NCBI GenBank assembly: GCA_010094045.1 | Contig: ML986669.1 | Coordinates: forward strand, 3,107 to 67,106 | DNA length: 64,000 nucleotides | DNA from: Lojkania enalia | Lineage: Eukaryota; Ascomycota; Dothideomycetes; Pleosporales | Direction: 5' to 3' | Shown here: positions 46,226 to 57,497 of the stretch, in pieces | Position numbering within the stretch: position 1 is the stretch's first letter | Layout of the letters: every line of letters begins with the position of its first letter | Position numbers and translations under genes: made by a program | The notes under the pieces: model-generated | Seen by the model: only the letters and a program-made list of their open reading frames with translations | The model's database searches: none | What the model was told of the DNA's origin: nothing

Positions 46226-47289
46226 GTTGGCAGGAGTGCTGCAGGTTGTGCGATCAATGCGCCGCCGTTGAAGGCAGTTGTAGCTGTGAGCCGCAGCCAG
46301 TGGACAGCCGTAGCGGGAGCGGACGGCAGCCGGATAGAGGCCGAGATGCGACGGAGTGGCTGAGCCACAGCATTACGCAACATGCTATAGGGAATAGTGC
46401 CACAGCGGCGCGCCTGGCAGCCCCAGTCCCAAACGAGCCCTGGGCGATTGGGGCTGGTGCTAAAAGAGGCTTCGGATGGGGCAGCAGAAGCATTCACAAT
46501 GTGCTCACCGTCCTATTTTTGCGGCCCGGACAGAGAAGAGCGCTTAGCAAGTCCGACGATCTAGGCGGAGAGAGGACCACGGATATTGATATAGAGGCGC
46601 CGCCGTGGACTGCCATCGAGTTTGTTTTCTGGTAGACAGTACTAGCGCACCAATTGCATGTGCTGACTACTGTGCGCAGTGTCCTGAGTGATTTCATAGT
46701 GGCACCTTGGACGTCGAACACACGGTACGACTACGGGAACGTGCCTGAGAGTGCTAGTAGGCGGGCGATACTCACAGAGCGGCGCCGCTGCTCTAGCCTC
46801 TTTCGGCCACCCTCCACACCAGACCCGCCGCCCGCGAGGACCAGACCATCGGACGATTAGACGGACGGACGATCCGCTGCCAGGAGCTGCTCGTCTTGCT
46901 CGGTGCTTTTCTGTATTCCCGCGCCCCGGACACGGCCATTTCTCAAACTCGCATTTGCTCTTCTCGGTCAAGGTGCGGCGGCTGCTAGACCGTGTTCAGC
47001 ATCCAGCAACTCTCCCAAACTCCCCGCTACCGGCTGCTGCTGGCTGCCTGCTGGCTTCTCCTAGCTGCTATTCGGTCGTCGAGTAGGCTGCGACAGCCAG
47101 CTTCAGGTCCCTGCCCTTGGCTGCGAGGCGACACTCGGCAGCGTTTCAGGTCCTGGGCAGCTCGCACCGCACTACGCCCGAGAACCCCTCCAACGACCGC
47201 ACTTCTCCATCACAAAACTACCTCCACCCCCGAGCCTTCCCCAGCGGAGCGATTGAGCACAGATACACCTCGCCGCTCTTCTCTCGACC
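46226..47289. other. Divergent region, hydrolase to Zn2Cys6 gene
   Basis: About 1.06 kb, fairly GC-rich, with several overlapping frames but no recognisable protein. It must contain the promoters of both flanking genes; the long leader upstream of 47290 is pyrimidine-rich. Confidence 0.5.
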
Positions 47290-50200
47290 ATGGATACCTC
47301 TCCAAACGGCGGCTTCTACGCCCCGGCCCCTCCGCTGACGAACCAACCTCCGCGCATCTTTGGTAACCACTACGCCAATGGCTCGCCTGTGCCCCCGACG
47401 CTGCCCGGTCCGATATTTAGTAACGATGATTTGGACGACGGCCATGATCAGAGCGATCCAAAGAGGCGGCGCATCGCAAGGGTATAGATACACGGCGCGC
47501 ATCGGGTCGTGGTACAGTGCTGACGCGTTCCAGGCATGCGATATGTGCCGAAAGAAGAAGATTAAATGCGATGGCAAAATGCCTGCTTGCACACACTGCC
47601 AGAATTACAAGACAGAATGCATCTTCACCCACGTCGAGAAGAAGAGGCAACCTCCGAAAGGGTTAGACTTGATACAGCGCCAGTCAATGATGCCAACAAA
47701 GCTGACAAATGGCTAGGGCAAAGTATATTGAAGGCCTTGAGAACCGTCTTGCCCGCATGGAGTCGCTAATGCGGCTCTCGGGCGTTCTCCCCGAAGACGA
47801 CGATGGAAGTACGGATCTGGCAACATTGGAGAAGAGGCTGGCTGATAGGGCGGGATTGGCGGCAACGCCAGGTAGTACCTCGCAGGACGTAAGCAGGAGA
47901 GCATCTTCTGTACATCCAGTGCAGAAGTCGACTCCGGTACAGCCGGGCCTCCCGAGCCCGAGAAGCGGCACCTCGTCGCCGGAGCCTTCGCGGTTGCAAC
48001 CCGGCGAGGACAAGGACGAGGAAGCTCTAGCTGAGATGATGTGCTCTCTAGTGACCAACAACTGCGGAGAGACCAGATACATCGGCAAGTCGCGCTTCGA
48101 TAATTTAGCTGGGTCTCACTTGTTAACCGTATGATTAGGTTCATCGTCCGGATTCTCAATCTTCTCACCTAAGGGCATTCAATGGGTCAACGACAAGACG
48201 GGAGACGACTCGTTCCAAGAAATGATTTCAACTGCCGCCATTGACGACAACAAATGGATTCAATGGAAGCCGGATGTTTTCCAGGACATATTCAAGCGGC
48301 GTGTCTATCGGCAGCTTCCCCCGAAGAACGAAGCGCTGTCCTTACTGAAAGACTACTTCGAGAACTTCAACTGCATATTTCCGTTGTTCCACGAGCCGAC
48401 CTTCATGCATTTGGTAGAGAAGCACTATTCAAATGACCCATACGAGGGTTCTGGCTGGTGGGCTAGCTTGAATGTGGCTCTAGCCACTGCTCACCGGCTC
48501 CGTGTAATGAGCAAGCTCGTGCCACAGGAAGAGGACGAAAAGGCGTGGCAGTATCTGAAGAACGCCATGGCCGTCCAGATTGAACTGACCATGCGCAATA
48601 CTGATTTGCTTAGTGTTCAAGCTCTTCTAGGGATTGTAAGAAGCCCTGTCTTCTTCTAATCCATATGACTAACATTTGTAGGCGCTTTTCTTGCTTGGCA
48701 CTCCCAATCCGCAGCCAACGTATTTCTTCGTTGCTGCCGCTCTAAGGCTGTCTCATAGCATTGGTCTGCATAAGAAGGGGGCTGGATTCAATCTGAACGC
48801 TTCTGAGGTCGAACAACGGAAACGAGTGTTCTGGATTGCTTACATGCTGGATAGAGAGTGAGTGTGCTCTCATTAAGGCATACAATATCTGCTAACATGG
48901 ATATAGTATCTGCCTTCGCTCCGGACGACCTCCTGTCCAGGACGATGACGATATGAATGTAGAGCTCCCTAGTGAGGATCCATCGGATAACATCGGCAAC
49001 ATCCCGCTCGCCGACGGAAAGGGAAAGATGAACTTATTTCGACTTATGTGCACGTTTGCGCTCATTGAGAGCAAAGTGTATAAGCAGCTGTACTCGGTGA
49101 AAGCCACCAAACAAACGGATGGAGAGCTATTGAACACCATTGGCGAGTTGGATAGAGAGCTTGAGGCTTGGAAAGACAGCATTCCTCTGGACTTCCGACC
49201 GGAGCACGAGATCAAGGCGTCCCACACACCACTGATGCTTCAAGTCGTTGTCTTACACTTTGGGTACTACAATTGCTTGACTACGATCCATCGTATGAGC
49301 GTTCATCACGGATACTGGACAAGCCGGCTTTCCAATTTCGCCATCCAAGGGCTGAATGCCCGCCCGCTGAATCCTAGGGTATTCATGTCTGCCCAGCTCT
49401 GCGTCCAGGCCGCCCGCGCCTCGATTCACCTCCTAAAATACGTTCCAAAGGGCGATTCGGCTTGTGTGTGGCTGATCATCTACTTCCCCGTCACGGCCTT
49501 GGTGACGCTGTTTGCCAGTATTCTACAGAATCCACAGGACACGCGGTCGCGTTCGGATCTCAAGTTGATGAATTTGGTTGTCAGCTTCTTGAGCATGTTG
49601 AGCTCAGACGAAGAGAACAGCAGCGTGAAGCGCATGTTGAGTGTCTGCGCTGAGTTTGAGCGCATCGCCCGGATCGTCGTGGATAAAGCAGACCGCGAAA
49701 ACGCCTCGAAACGCAAGAGGAAGCAAGGGGATAATGATCAGGATGCTGAAATTGAAGCCACTGCGAACGAGATCCTGACACCTGCATACCGGGCCGCTCA
49801 GTCCCCGCCGCAGAATAATGCCCCAACTCCACAGCAAATGCCGGTGCAAGACCCGTTCAGCAATGATGGTTTCACCAATTTTAATGAGGTATGTTATCTT
49901 AACCGAAGCCAAATGCCGTACTAATCAATCCCAGCCCTTCCCATTCTCCCCCAACTTCACTCACGCCTCCCTAAATAACAACAACCCAATTTCTCAATTC
50001 GGTTCTCCATCAATGGCTGCCCAATTACTACAACAAAGCATGCCAATGGGGAGCACCGGTGCCGACACAAGCATGGCCGGAATGACTGGCATGACTCCAC
50101 TTACCATGGGCACCTTTGAGCATACTTTTAACAACGTCCCGCAAGACCTATGGAAGATGCCCATGACGCTGGAATGGGACTGGGCAGACATGGCCGGCTA

Positions 50201-50318
50201 CTCTGCATTCGAAGACGGAATTGGTATGAACGGTGTCATGCCCGAATACTCCAATGGCCAGGGAGGTACGAGCGGACTCAACATTAATGCCATGAATGGG
50301 AATGGCGGACAGAGGTAG
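47290..50318 (+). CDS. Zn2Cys6 transcription factor, Fungal_trans type
   Basis: Seven exons, 47290-47481, 47534-47661, 47717-48084, 48139-48635, 48682-48857, 48907-49888 and 49935-50318, give 908 residues. The zinc cluster follows the first intron: [28 protein letters not shown] at 66-93. A linker (KKRQPPKG) and a short coiled coil ([19 protein letters not shown]) for dimerisation follow. The middle region is the Fungal_trans domain ([20 protein letters not shown] through [20 protein letters not shown]). The C-terminus is Met/Asn/Gly-rich and probably activating. Intron 3 uses a GC donor (G|gcaagt), needed to read [16 protein letters not shown]. Good conservation-style sequence and a large gene suggest a global rather than cluster regulator. 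The target genes cannot be inferred. Confidence 0.88.
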
Positions 50319-51051
50319 TTGTCTGCCGCCTTTCTTGAGCTCGCTAGTCTTTTTTGCGTCTTCGAAAAGACTGCATTGCTTTCTGGCGTTTTGAATGGGA
50401 GGCTGGGCAGGCTTCTGCGAAAATGCATTTCTTAGGCGCGTATATATCTCACAGTATTCCTTGTGTGGAGGTTCATAGTTCAGTTCTAATGTTCCAATGT
50501 ATATTAGGGGGAGAGAAGGCTGGAAGAGGAGAGTGGGGTGTTTCTGTGCGATACGGGTCTGGATGGCTTTATGGATGTGTGTATATTATGTTACGATGTC
50601 ATGACTTGTCTTGTGTATTTTCTACCGAAGATATGAAAGGTATGTTTCTCGTCTTGCGAACGCAAAACAACAGTATATTCCTTGTTTGTAGCCATCGGAT
50701 CCGCTATTCGCGCCACGTCATGGGGATATAGGGCTTGGGCGTTTTGCGGGCGTGTGAAAGGCGCTGACGCGCCTTGCCACGACAATTGTATGGACCTCGG
50801 CTTGGATCATCCTGGGGTAACGGGGCGCGGAGGCATGGAGCTCCCTGGTCGGATTTTCCTCGGAGCGACCTTTTGGCGGGCTTCGGAGGGCGCGGGGTTT
50901 GCGGTGCTGAGCTTTTTTATACTTTATTGTCTCCTATCCTATTCTTCCCTTAGAGTTCCCTTCTCCCTTTTTCTACGCATACGCTAGCTTTGCCCTCGAC
51001 CACCGGTTTTCTTAAAAAAAAATACATACTAGAATTATTTAAGGGAGCGAG
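50319..51051. other. Intergenic region, Zn2Cys6 gene to GST gene
   Basis: About 730 bp. It holds the 3' UTR of the regulator and the GST-like promoter, with an A-run at about 51014-51022. The forward frames at 50354-50731 and 50682-50987 have no recognisable motif. Confidence 0.45.
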
Positions 51052-52627
51052 ATGGAGACTGGAGCGCATCCGCCCGTCCTACTTTTCGGCTATGACTGTA
51101 TGTTATTCCGCCTTAATCCGGGGGAAATCCGGGGGAAATCCGGGGAAGGATACTAATGTGTGTGGGCAGCAAGTCCGTTTACGAATAAAGTGCGGTTGGC
51201 GTTGAGGGTTAAGGGGGTGCCGTTTTGTAGGTTTGCTTCGTTTTATTTGATTGCTTCGTTTTGATTTTTTGTGGTTGATGCTTAGTTTTTATGTTTGGCT
51301 TCTTGGTCCAGTCTCGTTATGAGTTTTATGCTTCCTCCATATGTTCGTGAGAGTTTTTGTGGATTTAGATTGAGGTTTGGGCTTGGATCTGTTGTTTCGT
51401 GCTTCTGTGTTCCATTTCTCTACGCCATGTTTCAAATTTTCCTTGTGGTCGACTTGCATTATGTCTAGCATTCCCTTCTCTATCCTCATCTCCCCTTCTT
51501 TTCGATCAAAATCATATTCCAATATCCATACATATCTCCAACTAACTCCCCCAGCCTACGTCTCCGTTCCCTCCATGATGCCGCGCCCGCTCCTCCACGA
51601 AACCTTCGGCCTTACCTACCGCAAAATCCCTATCTTATCCATCGGCCGAGAAATCTACTGCGACACCTCTCTTATCATCGAAGCTCTGGAGCACTACTTC
51701 CCTGCGTCCGCCGGCTGGGGCACCGTGTATCCGAAATGTGATGGCGTAGAAGAATGGGTGTATAGAGGATTGGCTCGGGGTTTTGCGAATCTGTGGGTTG
51801 ATGTAAGATATCCCCTCCCTTCACACCCAGCACAAGACGCAGAATTGAGAGAAGGAATCCGCTGACGATATGATTCGGTCCGACAGAAACCTCTCTTCAG
51901 AACAACAACCGGCTTAATCCCACCCTCAGTTTGGAAAACCCCATTCGGCACCGACCGCGCCGCTCTTATCGGACACCCTCTGGATCCCGTGAAACTCGCA
52001 CGCAAGATCCCAGAGAACTTATCTATACTAGACAGCCATCTCTCAATGCTAGAACCCATGCTCTCATCCGGCACGTGGGCGATCCCGACGAAAAGCCCCA
52101 GCCTCGCGGATATCAGTTTATTCTACCAGCTGCGATGGGCAATGGATATTTCAGCCGGTAAGGGAATTTACAATCTGACGGGCGGCGCAACAGATGATGT
52201 GGGCGAGGACGTGATGGGAAGGGTGTTTAGCAAGGAGAGGTATCCGGGGACCTGGAATTGGTTTCACACGCTGGAAGAGTACTTGTCCTCACTGCCGGAT
52301 CGGGAGACTAGGGTCGATGGCTCCTCGCCGGCATCTTTGGCGGAGCTGTTGGGCAAGTACGAATTGTGGGGGGATGGGGATGTGTTGGTTCCGACCCCGA
52401 ACGGCGAGTCTGAGAGTTTGGATGTGCAGAGGGGATTGAAGGCGGGCGTTATGGTGTCTGTTGCGCCGGATGATACGGGGAGGGATTTTCCGACTGTGGG
52501 CGAGTTGGTCAAGATTGGGGTTGAGGAGGTAGTGATTAAGCCTGTGGAGAAGGCTGAGGTGGATTGTAGGATTCATTTTCCAAGGATGGGCTTCGTGGTT
52601 AAAGTGGTGGAGGGAAGTAGGCTGTGA
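51052..52627 (+). CDS. Glutathione S-transferase-like protein
   Basis: Four exons, 51052-51097, 51170-51226, 51555-51802 and 51887-52627, give 363 residues. The first two exons are tiny (46 and 57 bp), but together they give the GST N-terminal strand and helix: HPPVLLFGYD, then SSPFTNKVRLALRVKGVPF. Exon 3 continues YVSVPSMMPRPLL, the cis-Pro region YRKIPILSIGREIYCDTSLI and the next helix. Exon 4 holds an all-helical C-terminal domain (SLADISLFYQLRWAMDI) and a further C-terminal domain of about 110 residues. Intron 2 is long (328 bp) with a perfect ctaac branch and ccccag acceptor. The intact ATG-to-stop frame supports a functional gene. Activity is not certain, since many fungal proteins of this kind lack measured GST activity. 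Confidence 0.82.
51115..51146 (+). repeat. Tandem repeat of 11 bp in GST intron 1
   Basis: Three copies of AATCCGGGGGA (the third one G shorter) lie inside the 72-bp first intron of the GST-like gene. They form nearly half the intron. Confidence 0.9.
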
Positions 52628-53161
52628 TTCACATCCAATCATTGTAATATATCCCTGATAGAAATTTTGGCTTGGAGACATTTGAAGTTTCGCGGACTTC
52701 CCGCCATATACCTTTACTCTCTACCCCTTCTACACAACTCCCCTGCCCACGCTTTGCTCTTTTCTTCTACCCCCTACGAAAAAAAGGAGTTCAACTTACT
52801 TTTCGCATCACTCACAGCAAACGAAGGCCACAGAACACAAAGAGAAATTGGACTCAATACACGAAAAAGTAGGAACCCATTGAAACTATGGTACTAGATA
52901 AATAAAAAGAGACTCGATAAGAAACAGAAAGCTAAACATCGATGTAGAGAGGATATAAATGAACTCCAAACGGTAATGAACACTGGTAATCGGGTATGAA
53001 CGAACCTTCTCAATGATGGGAAACACCGATACACACCTTTGACTACCCCTCGAAGTGATACTGAATACGAATTTGCAGATATAATTGTTCACTTACTGCA
53101 GAAGAGATAGCGTGGAACCGCTTGACGGGGTCGAAAAGGGGCCAGAATCAGCGCTGTGCAT
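52628..53161. other. Intergenic region after GST gene
   Basis: About 530 bp with no supported gene. Forward frames at 52667-52897 and the reverse frame at 52886-53092 have no motif. Confidence 0.45.
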
Positions 53162-54021
53162 TCATCTCTCGCCTATCTTGACGGGAAGTTGCTTGTTCTT
53201 CCAGCTATGCTTTTTGACACCGTCCATCTCGTCTTGGATCTTGTCCCAGAAGCCACATGTCTGATACTAGTTGTGGGGATGTTAGAGGGAGAGCCCAGCT
53301 TTTGGATCCTCCAAGTTGTTGAAAACGAAACCCAATATCTTGACGTTTTGGCGTTCGGTGCGGTACCATCGATAATAGAAGGCCCTCCCCCTTTCAGTGT
53401 GGGTGGTCTTCACTTATGTACTCTTCGTCGTCCCGGTTACGGAATCCAATGGGTGTGGAGGTATGCGGCAGGGTAGTGCTCAGAGTACTCACAACTATCT
53501 AGCCTTCGAAATAGCCTTACCACCTCATGTCATTAAGATCGACTTGCTAGAGCGGCTGCTCACATAAAGGCTTATTCCCCGCTGTGAGCTGTTGATTACT
53601 GCATTCCAGAAGCTGGGGAAACTCGCGAACCACAGGATTATCACGAAGCTTCTGACTTTCATGGTTTTGGTCGAACGCAAGGACGGAAATCCTTACGCCA
53701 TGGTATTGAATTTTATTTCTCCCTCGAGGAAGCTTCTTTCTCCTCCACCAGGTAGGATGTTTCTCCTGTGCGGATAGAGCACCTCTCTGCTTCGTCGCTA
53801 GTAGTTTCGACCACGGATTGCATGCCATTGGCCGTCTTCTCTAGAGCCGTCAGCTTTGCAACGCTCATCTCCTCATTAATGGCGGTTTGAACACTCGAAA
53901 TTTCAACACCGCCCCTCTCGTCATCGTCGGAAGCAAAAGTCACTGACGTCGGAGCCCGCTGCTCCTCCACACTTACCCGAGAGCCCTCAGCTTCCGTTCT
54001 CTTGCCCTTTACCACTACCAT
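53162..54021 (-). pseudogene. Decayed gene of unknown family
   Basis: The reverse strand holds several protein-like stretches. At the left end one frame reads VKTTHTERGRAFYYRWYRTE and RQNVKILGFVFNNLEDPK, then CGFWDKIQDEMDGVKKHSWK and NKQLPVKIGER with a stop at 53162. It is broken in frame by TAA 53414, TAA 53282 and a TAG between them and the end, all as expected from C-to-T in CAA/CAG. Upstream, in other frames, come VRISVLAFDQNHESQKLRDN around 53.6-53.7 kb and an open frame from 54021 (MVVVKGKRTEAEGS) with an acidic SDDDE stretch. I cannot show that all parts belong to one gene and do not recognise the family. Confidence 0.42.
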
Positions 54022-54999
54022 CGAGGTTCACAGTCGACAATTCAATTTTGTAATAAAGAGAGAATTGAGAAAAGTGGCGACATAATTGCGTTGTAAGCCA
54101 ACGGGGGAGTGAGGCATAGGGGGAAAAAATGGCCACCACCGTCACCCGGGCCCGACATAACACCAATAAGATCCTAGCCCCACGAGTTGTCGAGCGGTAA
54201 AACAATTCCCCAGGAAGCGTAGACTACATAAATTACGGAGAGAGTTGATCAAGAAGCCCTGTCCATTGCTGCAGGCGCTTGACCGGTTCAACGATTTAGA
54301 CCATTGTGCAATTCTCCTCTTATTTGGCGACTAATACTCGATTATACCAGGGCAATCTCTCGTCTGTGTCAAGTGGATAACGGGCCATGCCCTCTCACCT
54401 TACCTTGGAATGTGAAGTCTAGAGTCTTTCATAATAGATTTGATCTCACCGCACTAATTTTAAGCAGCGGCTGAGAGTAGTTTTATATGGGGCGGTGCTT
54501 TCCCTGTTCTTCTTCAGTGCAAAATTCTGGGAATATCAGCCTTCGTGACTGTAATCGTACCATCTTGGAAGCCAGGATCATGTATGTTACAGCTCGCATT
54601 CTCATTCAACGATGGCTTGTTCACCCAGACGATGCTATAAATTCTCGGAATATAATGTCGGTCACATGGAAGGCTTCCTTAGGAGACTAAAGGAGGAAGG
54701 AGCAGTAATACGATATACAAGAACATGACTGAACGAAAAGGAAGAGAAAATATGAGATTAAAGAAGATAGTGTACGTATGAAGCGTATAGCGACACGGAG
54801 GCAAAGTAAGTTTTGAATTAGTTTCGAACGTCGTGACCTAATCGTATCCTCTTTTTCGTAACGCCTAGCGCCCCTAGTTTCGTAGCCCTCAAATGCAGTC
54901 TCTCAAATGATGATGTCCGCTCATTTCATTTCTGGGCTTATCATCTCGCACATCTCCATCGCCTAAGCTCCGAGAAATGCCCCAGTCAAGGACGAATCT
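54022..54999. other. Intergenic region upstream of the 53-54 kb remnant
   Basis: About 980 bp with no supported gene. It ends at the stop codon of the rlp24 frame, so its right part is the rlp24 3' flank. Confidence 0.45.
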
Positions 55000-55663
55000 T
55001 CAAGCATGGACATCCATCTCCTCTGTTCCGCCACCGACCTTCATCCTCAACTTTCTCTTACTCTTCATCTGCGGTAGTTCTTCCACCTCACTCTCCGCTT
55101 CGCTCGCCACCTCCATAGCCTCGAGCTCCTGTCTCCTCTTCTCTACCCTCTGCTTCATAGCTTCAACATCCATCTCACCCGTCTCCGTCTCCACATTCCA
55201 CCTCTCGCTCGGTGGCAGTAGATGCTGGTTCTCCTCTACGAGCTTCCTATCCTCCGCTCGCTGCCTCGCCTTATTCCCCCGCATGCGCGCCTTGTAGAAC
55301 GCGCGCTCGCGTCTCGCCCTAATCTCGGAGATCCGCGACATAGCCTTGAGAGTCGTCTGAATGAGGTCACGGTTATAGCGGACGGGTACGTTCCGGCGGG
55401 CGGCGAATTGGAGGGTGGAATCCTGCACAATTAGTATTCTACCGTTCTAGAAGTGTTTTTCAACGTACCACTATGAGTTCCTTGTTGTGCGCCCTACGGA
55501 AAGACTTCGTCCAGGCCAGCTTTCGCGGATTCCGCTTCATCTTGAAATTCTTATGGCACTTAGACTTGCAGAAGCGGAACGCCCGCGCATCATTCCGAAC
55601 GAACGTTATGCCCTTGGACGGGTAGACGGGAGCGCTGCAGAAGTAGCACGTTTCGATCCTCAT
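55000..55663 (-). CDS. rlp24: Ribosome biogenesis protein Rlp24
   Basis: A 60S pre-ribosome assembly factor, homologous to ribosomal protein eL24 and later replaced by it; the AAA ATPase Drg1 releases it in the cytoplasm. Two exons, 55663-55469 and 55422-55000, separated by a 46-bp intron (gtacgt...gtgcag), give 205 residues. The start [18 protein letters not shown] and [16 protein letters not shown] give the four-Cys zinc site (C6, C9 and the CxxxC pair). [20 protein letters not shown] then matches the family. The second exon is a charged helical region ([20 protein letters not shown]) and an acidic/basic tail that recruits Drg1 in yeast. Start codon chosen at MRIETC; the frame is open further upstream but without homology. 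Confidence 0.93.
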
Positions 55664-55829
55664 GGTGCCGTATCCCGCTCCTTCGTTCCTTTGGTTGCGT
55701 TGTGGTGTAAGTAGTCCCGCCCAAATTTTCGACAATCCGAAATTTCGGCAACCTCCGGCTAAACCGCGGCCCAAAACATTTCCTCCGAACCTCGCCATCA
55801 CCCATCCACTTCTCCGCCTCCATTCACCA
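55664..55829. promoter_or_regulatory. Bidirectional promoter rlp24 / tim14
   Basis: Only 166 bp separate the two divergent start codons, so one short region must drive both genes. No TATA element was recognised. Confidence 0.55.
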
Positions 55830-56341
55830 ATGTCCATTCCCGCACCTGTATCCCAACCTCCTCAATCCTCTCCTCCACCTCCAGAATCTCAAGCCGCGCC
55901 TGAGAAAAAGAAGATGTCCGGCTGGGTCATCGCGCTGGGGCTTGGCGCTGCTGCTTTCTTCGTAAGTTCCGGAACGAACGCCTACATTAAATGGACCACT
56001 AATACATTCAGGGCCGCGCCGGACTAGTGGCATTGCGGCGATCAAGGGGCGGAGCGGGCATCGGTGCGCTGGGAAGGAGTTACTACAAGGGGGGCTTTGA
56101 GCCCAAGATGACTCGACGAGAAGCCGCGCTCATCCTCGAGATGCCGTACGTTTGAACATTTGATAATTGAAGGGGAAGGATGAGTGCTAACTGGCGCAGG
56201 GAACGCGGTATCACAAAAGAGCTACTGCGCAAGAAACATCGACAGCTTATGTTACTGAACCATCCCGATCGAGGTGGGAGTCCGTATCTTGCCACGAAAG
56301 TTAATGAGGCGAAAGAGTTGTTGGAGAAGGAGGTTAAGTAG
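55830..56341 (+). CDS. pam18: Tim14/Pam18 J-protein of the mitochondrial import motor
   Basis: Stimulates mitochondrial Hsp70 at the TIM23 translocon. Three exons, 55830-55961, 56012-56145 and 56200-56341 (introns 50 and 54 bp), give 135 residues. A Pro-rich N-terminus faces the intermembrane space. It is followed by one transmembrane helix ([14 protein letters not shown], continuing into [10 protein letters not shown]) and a conserved [20 protein letters not shown] linker. The C-terminal J-domain is short and includes the catalytic HPD in [10 protein letters not shown]. The splice joining FF to GRAGLVA restores the helix. Intron 2 leaves the codon for Pro split as CC|G before ERGIT. Confidence 0.93.
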
Positions 56342-57497
56342 TGTTGAGGAAATATTGGTGTAGTGGGGGTTGGAATGTATAAAGCTTGTATTATATGGAG
56401 TGGTTCTGCTTCATACAGCATGGCGTTGGGCATCGGTATATCAAAAGACTTCTCTGTTGTGCATTATATTTAATGCATTTTGCATAGAATATGGGCGATG
56501 GCAGATGGAATCACCACTCGGGCTTTTGCAGGCGGATAACAGCATGTGCCTGCAGATTCAGTTCTTAGAGCCTTGATTTTCTGATATATATTCAGGTTAA
56601 TTGTGTGAGCGATACTCCTAAATGTAGTTCCAGGAACTTCAGCATATCTATCGATTGTTCATTACTCATTTTATCACACCGAGGTTGGATGACTGATTAT
56701 AAGAGTCAATCACAACATAGTCCATATTCCTCCATGTTCAACCTTGGGAAAGCTCCAAATGATATTGTAGGAAGCTTCCAGTCCTCATAACCCTTGCAAT
56801 CTGGCACCAGAAATGCTACTAGTCGCTATTCCTACAAACTAGAAAACGTAGCCATGATCAGCTAGCTCGTCAGACGGGGGAAGAATCTAGGATCCAAAAT
56901 CCTGCCACAAGCGGAATGGTGGAGTGGAAAACAGGAGTGGAAAACTGGGGTTCTGACCTATAGTTTAGTCTAATTCAGCTCTAACCTTGATAATTCTGTA
57001 TGTTGCCACGTGAAAACTGATGATGACAAATAAACTGTTCGGGAATGCAAGCCATTATGGAATGGGATTGTATAGGAGAGAATTGAGGTGCGAGAACGTA
57101 GGGCGGAATAAAGTCCAAATCCGAGGTGTGAGGCATTTAGATTTGGTTGGTTCATGGGAAGCTTGCATTCGAGGAGATCTCAACATAGGCATACAAGTGA
57201 CACATGGTTAGCCGAGGACGACGATGAAATAGCCTTGAGGACCTTTATTATTTCTTGTATGTCTTTACTCCTTCCCTCGCGATGGTTGTCAAGACTACCG
57301 AAATCCGGCTGGGCTAGGGTTGGTTAGGTAGAGATGGCCGAATCTTAATTTGTGCAGCGCGTAACACATTGAGGATTTCCTCGGATATAGGCCCTTCTTG
57401 ATCACCGTAGATGCGACTATTCTTTCTCCTGTTCCTGTCTCATGATCGGGCTTTCCGCCCTGCTATTCACATTCCATTCCTCTTTCAGATTATTCGA
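56342..57497. other. Intergenic region after tim14
   Basis: About 1.16 kb, slightly AT-rich, with no supported gene. Forward frames at 56370-56576 and 56605-56790 lack motifs. Confidence 0.45.

Noticed and set aside
51377..51554. Start of the GST protein within the 51.38-51.55 kb frame
   Set aside because: That text lacks the GST fold, while the two small upstream exons provide it exactly.
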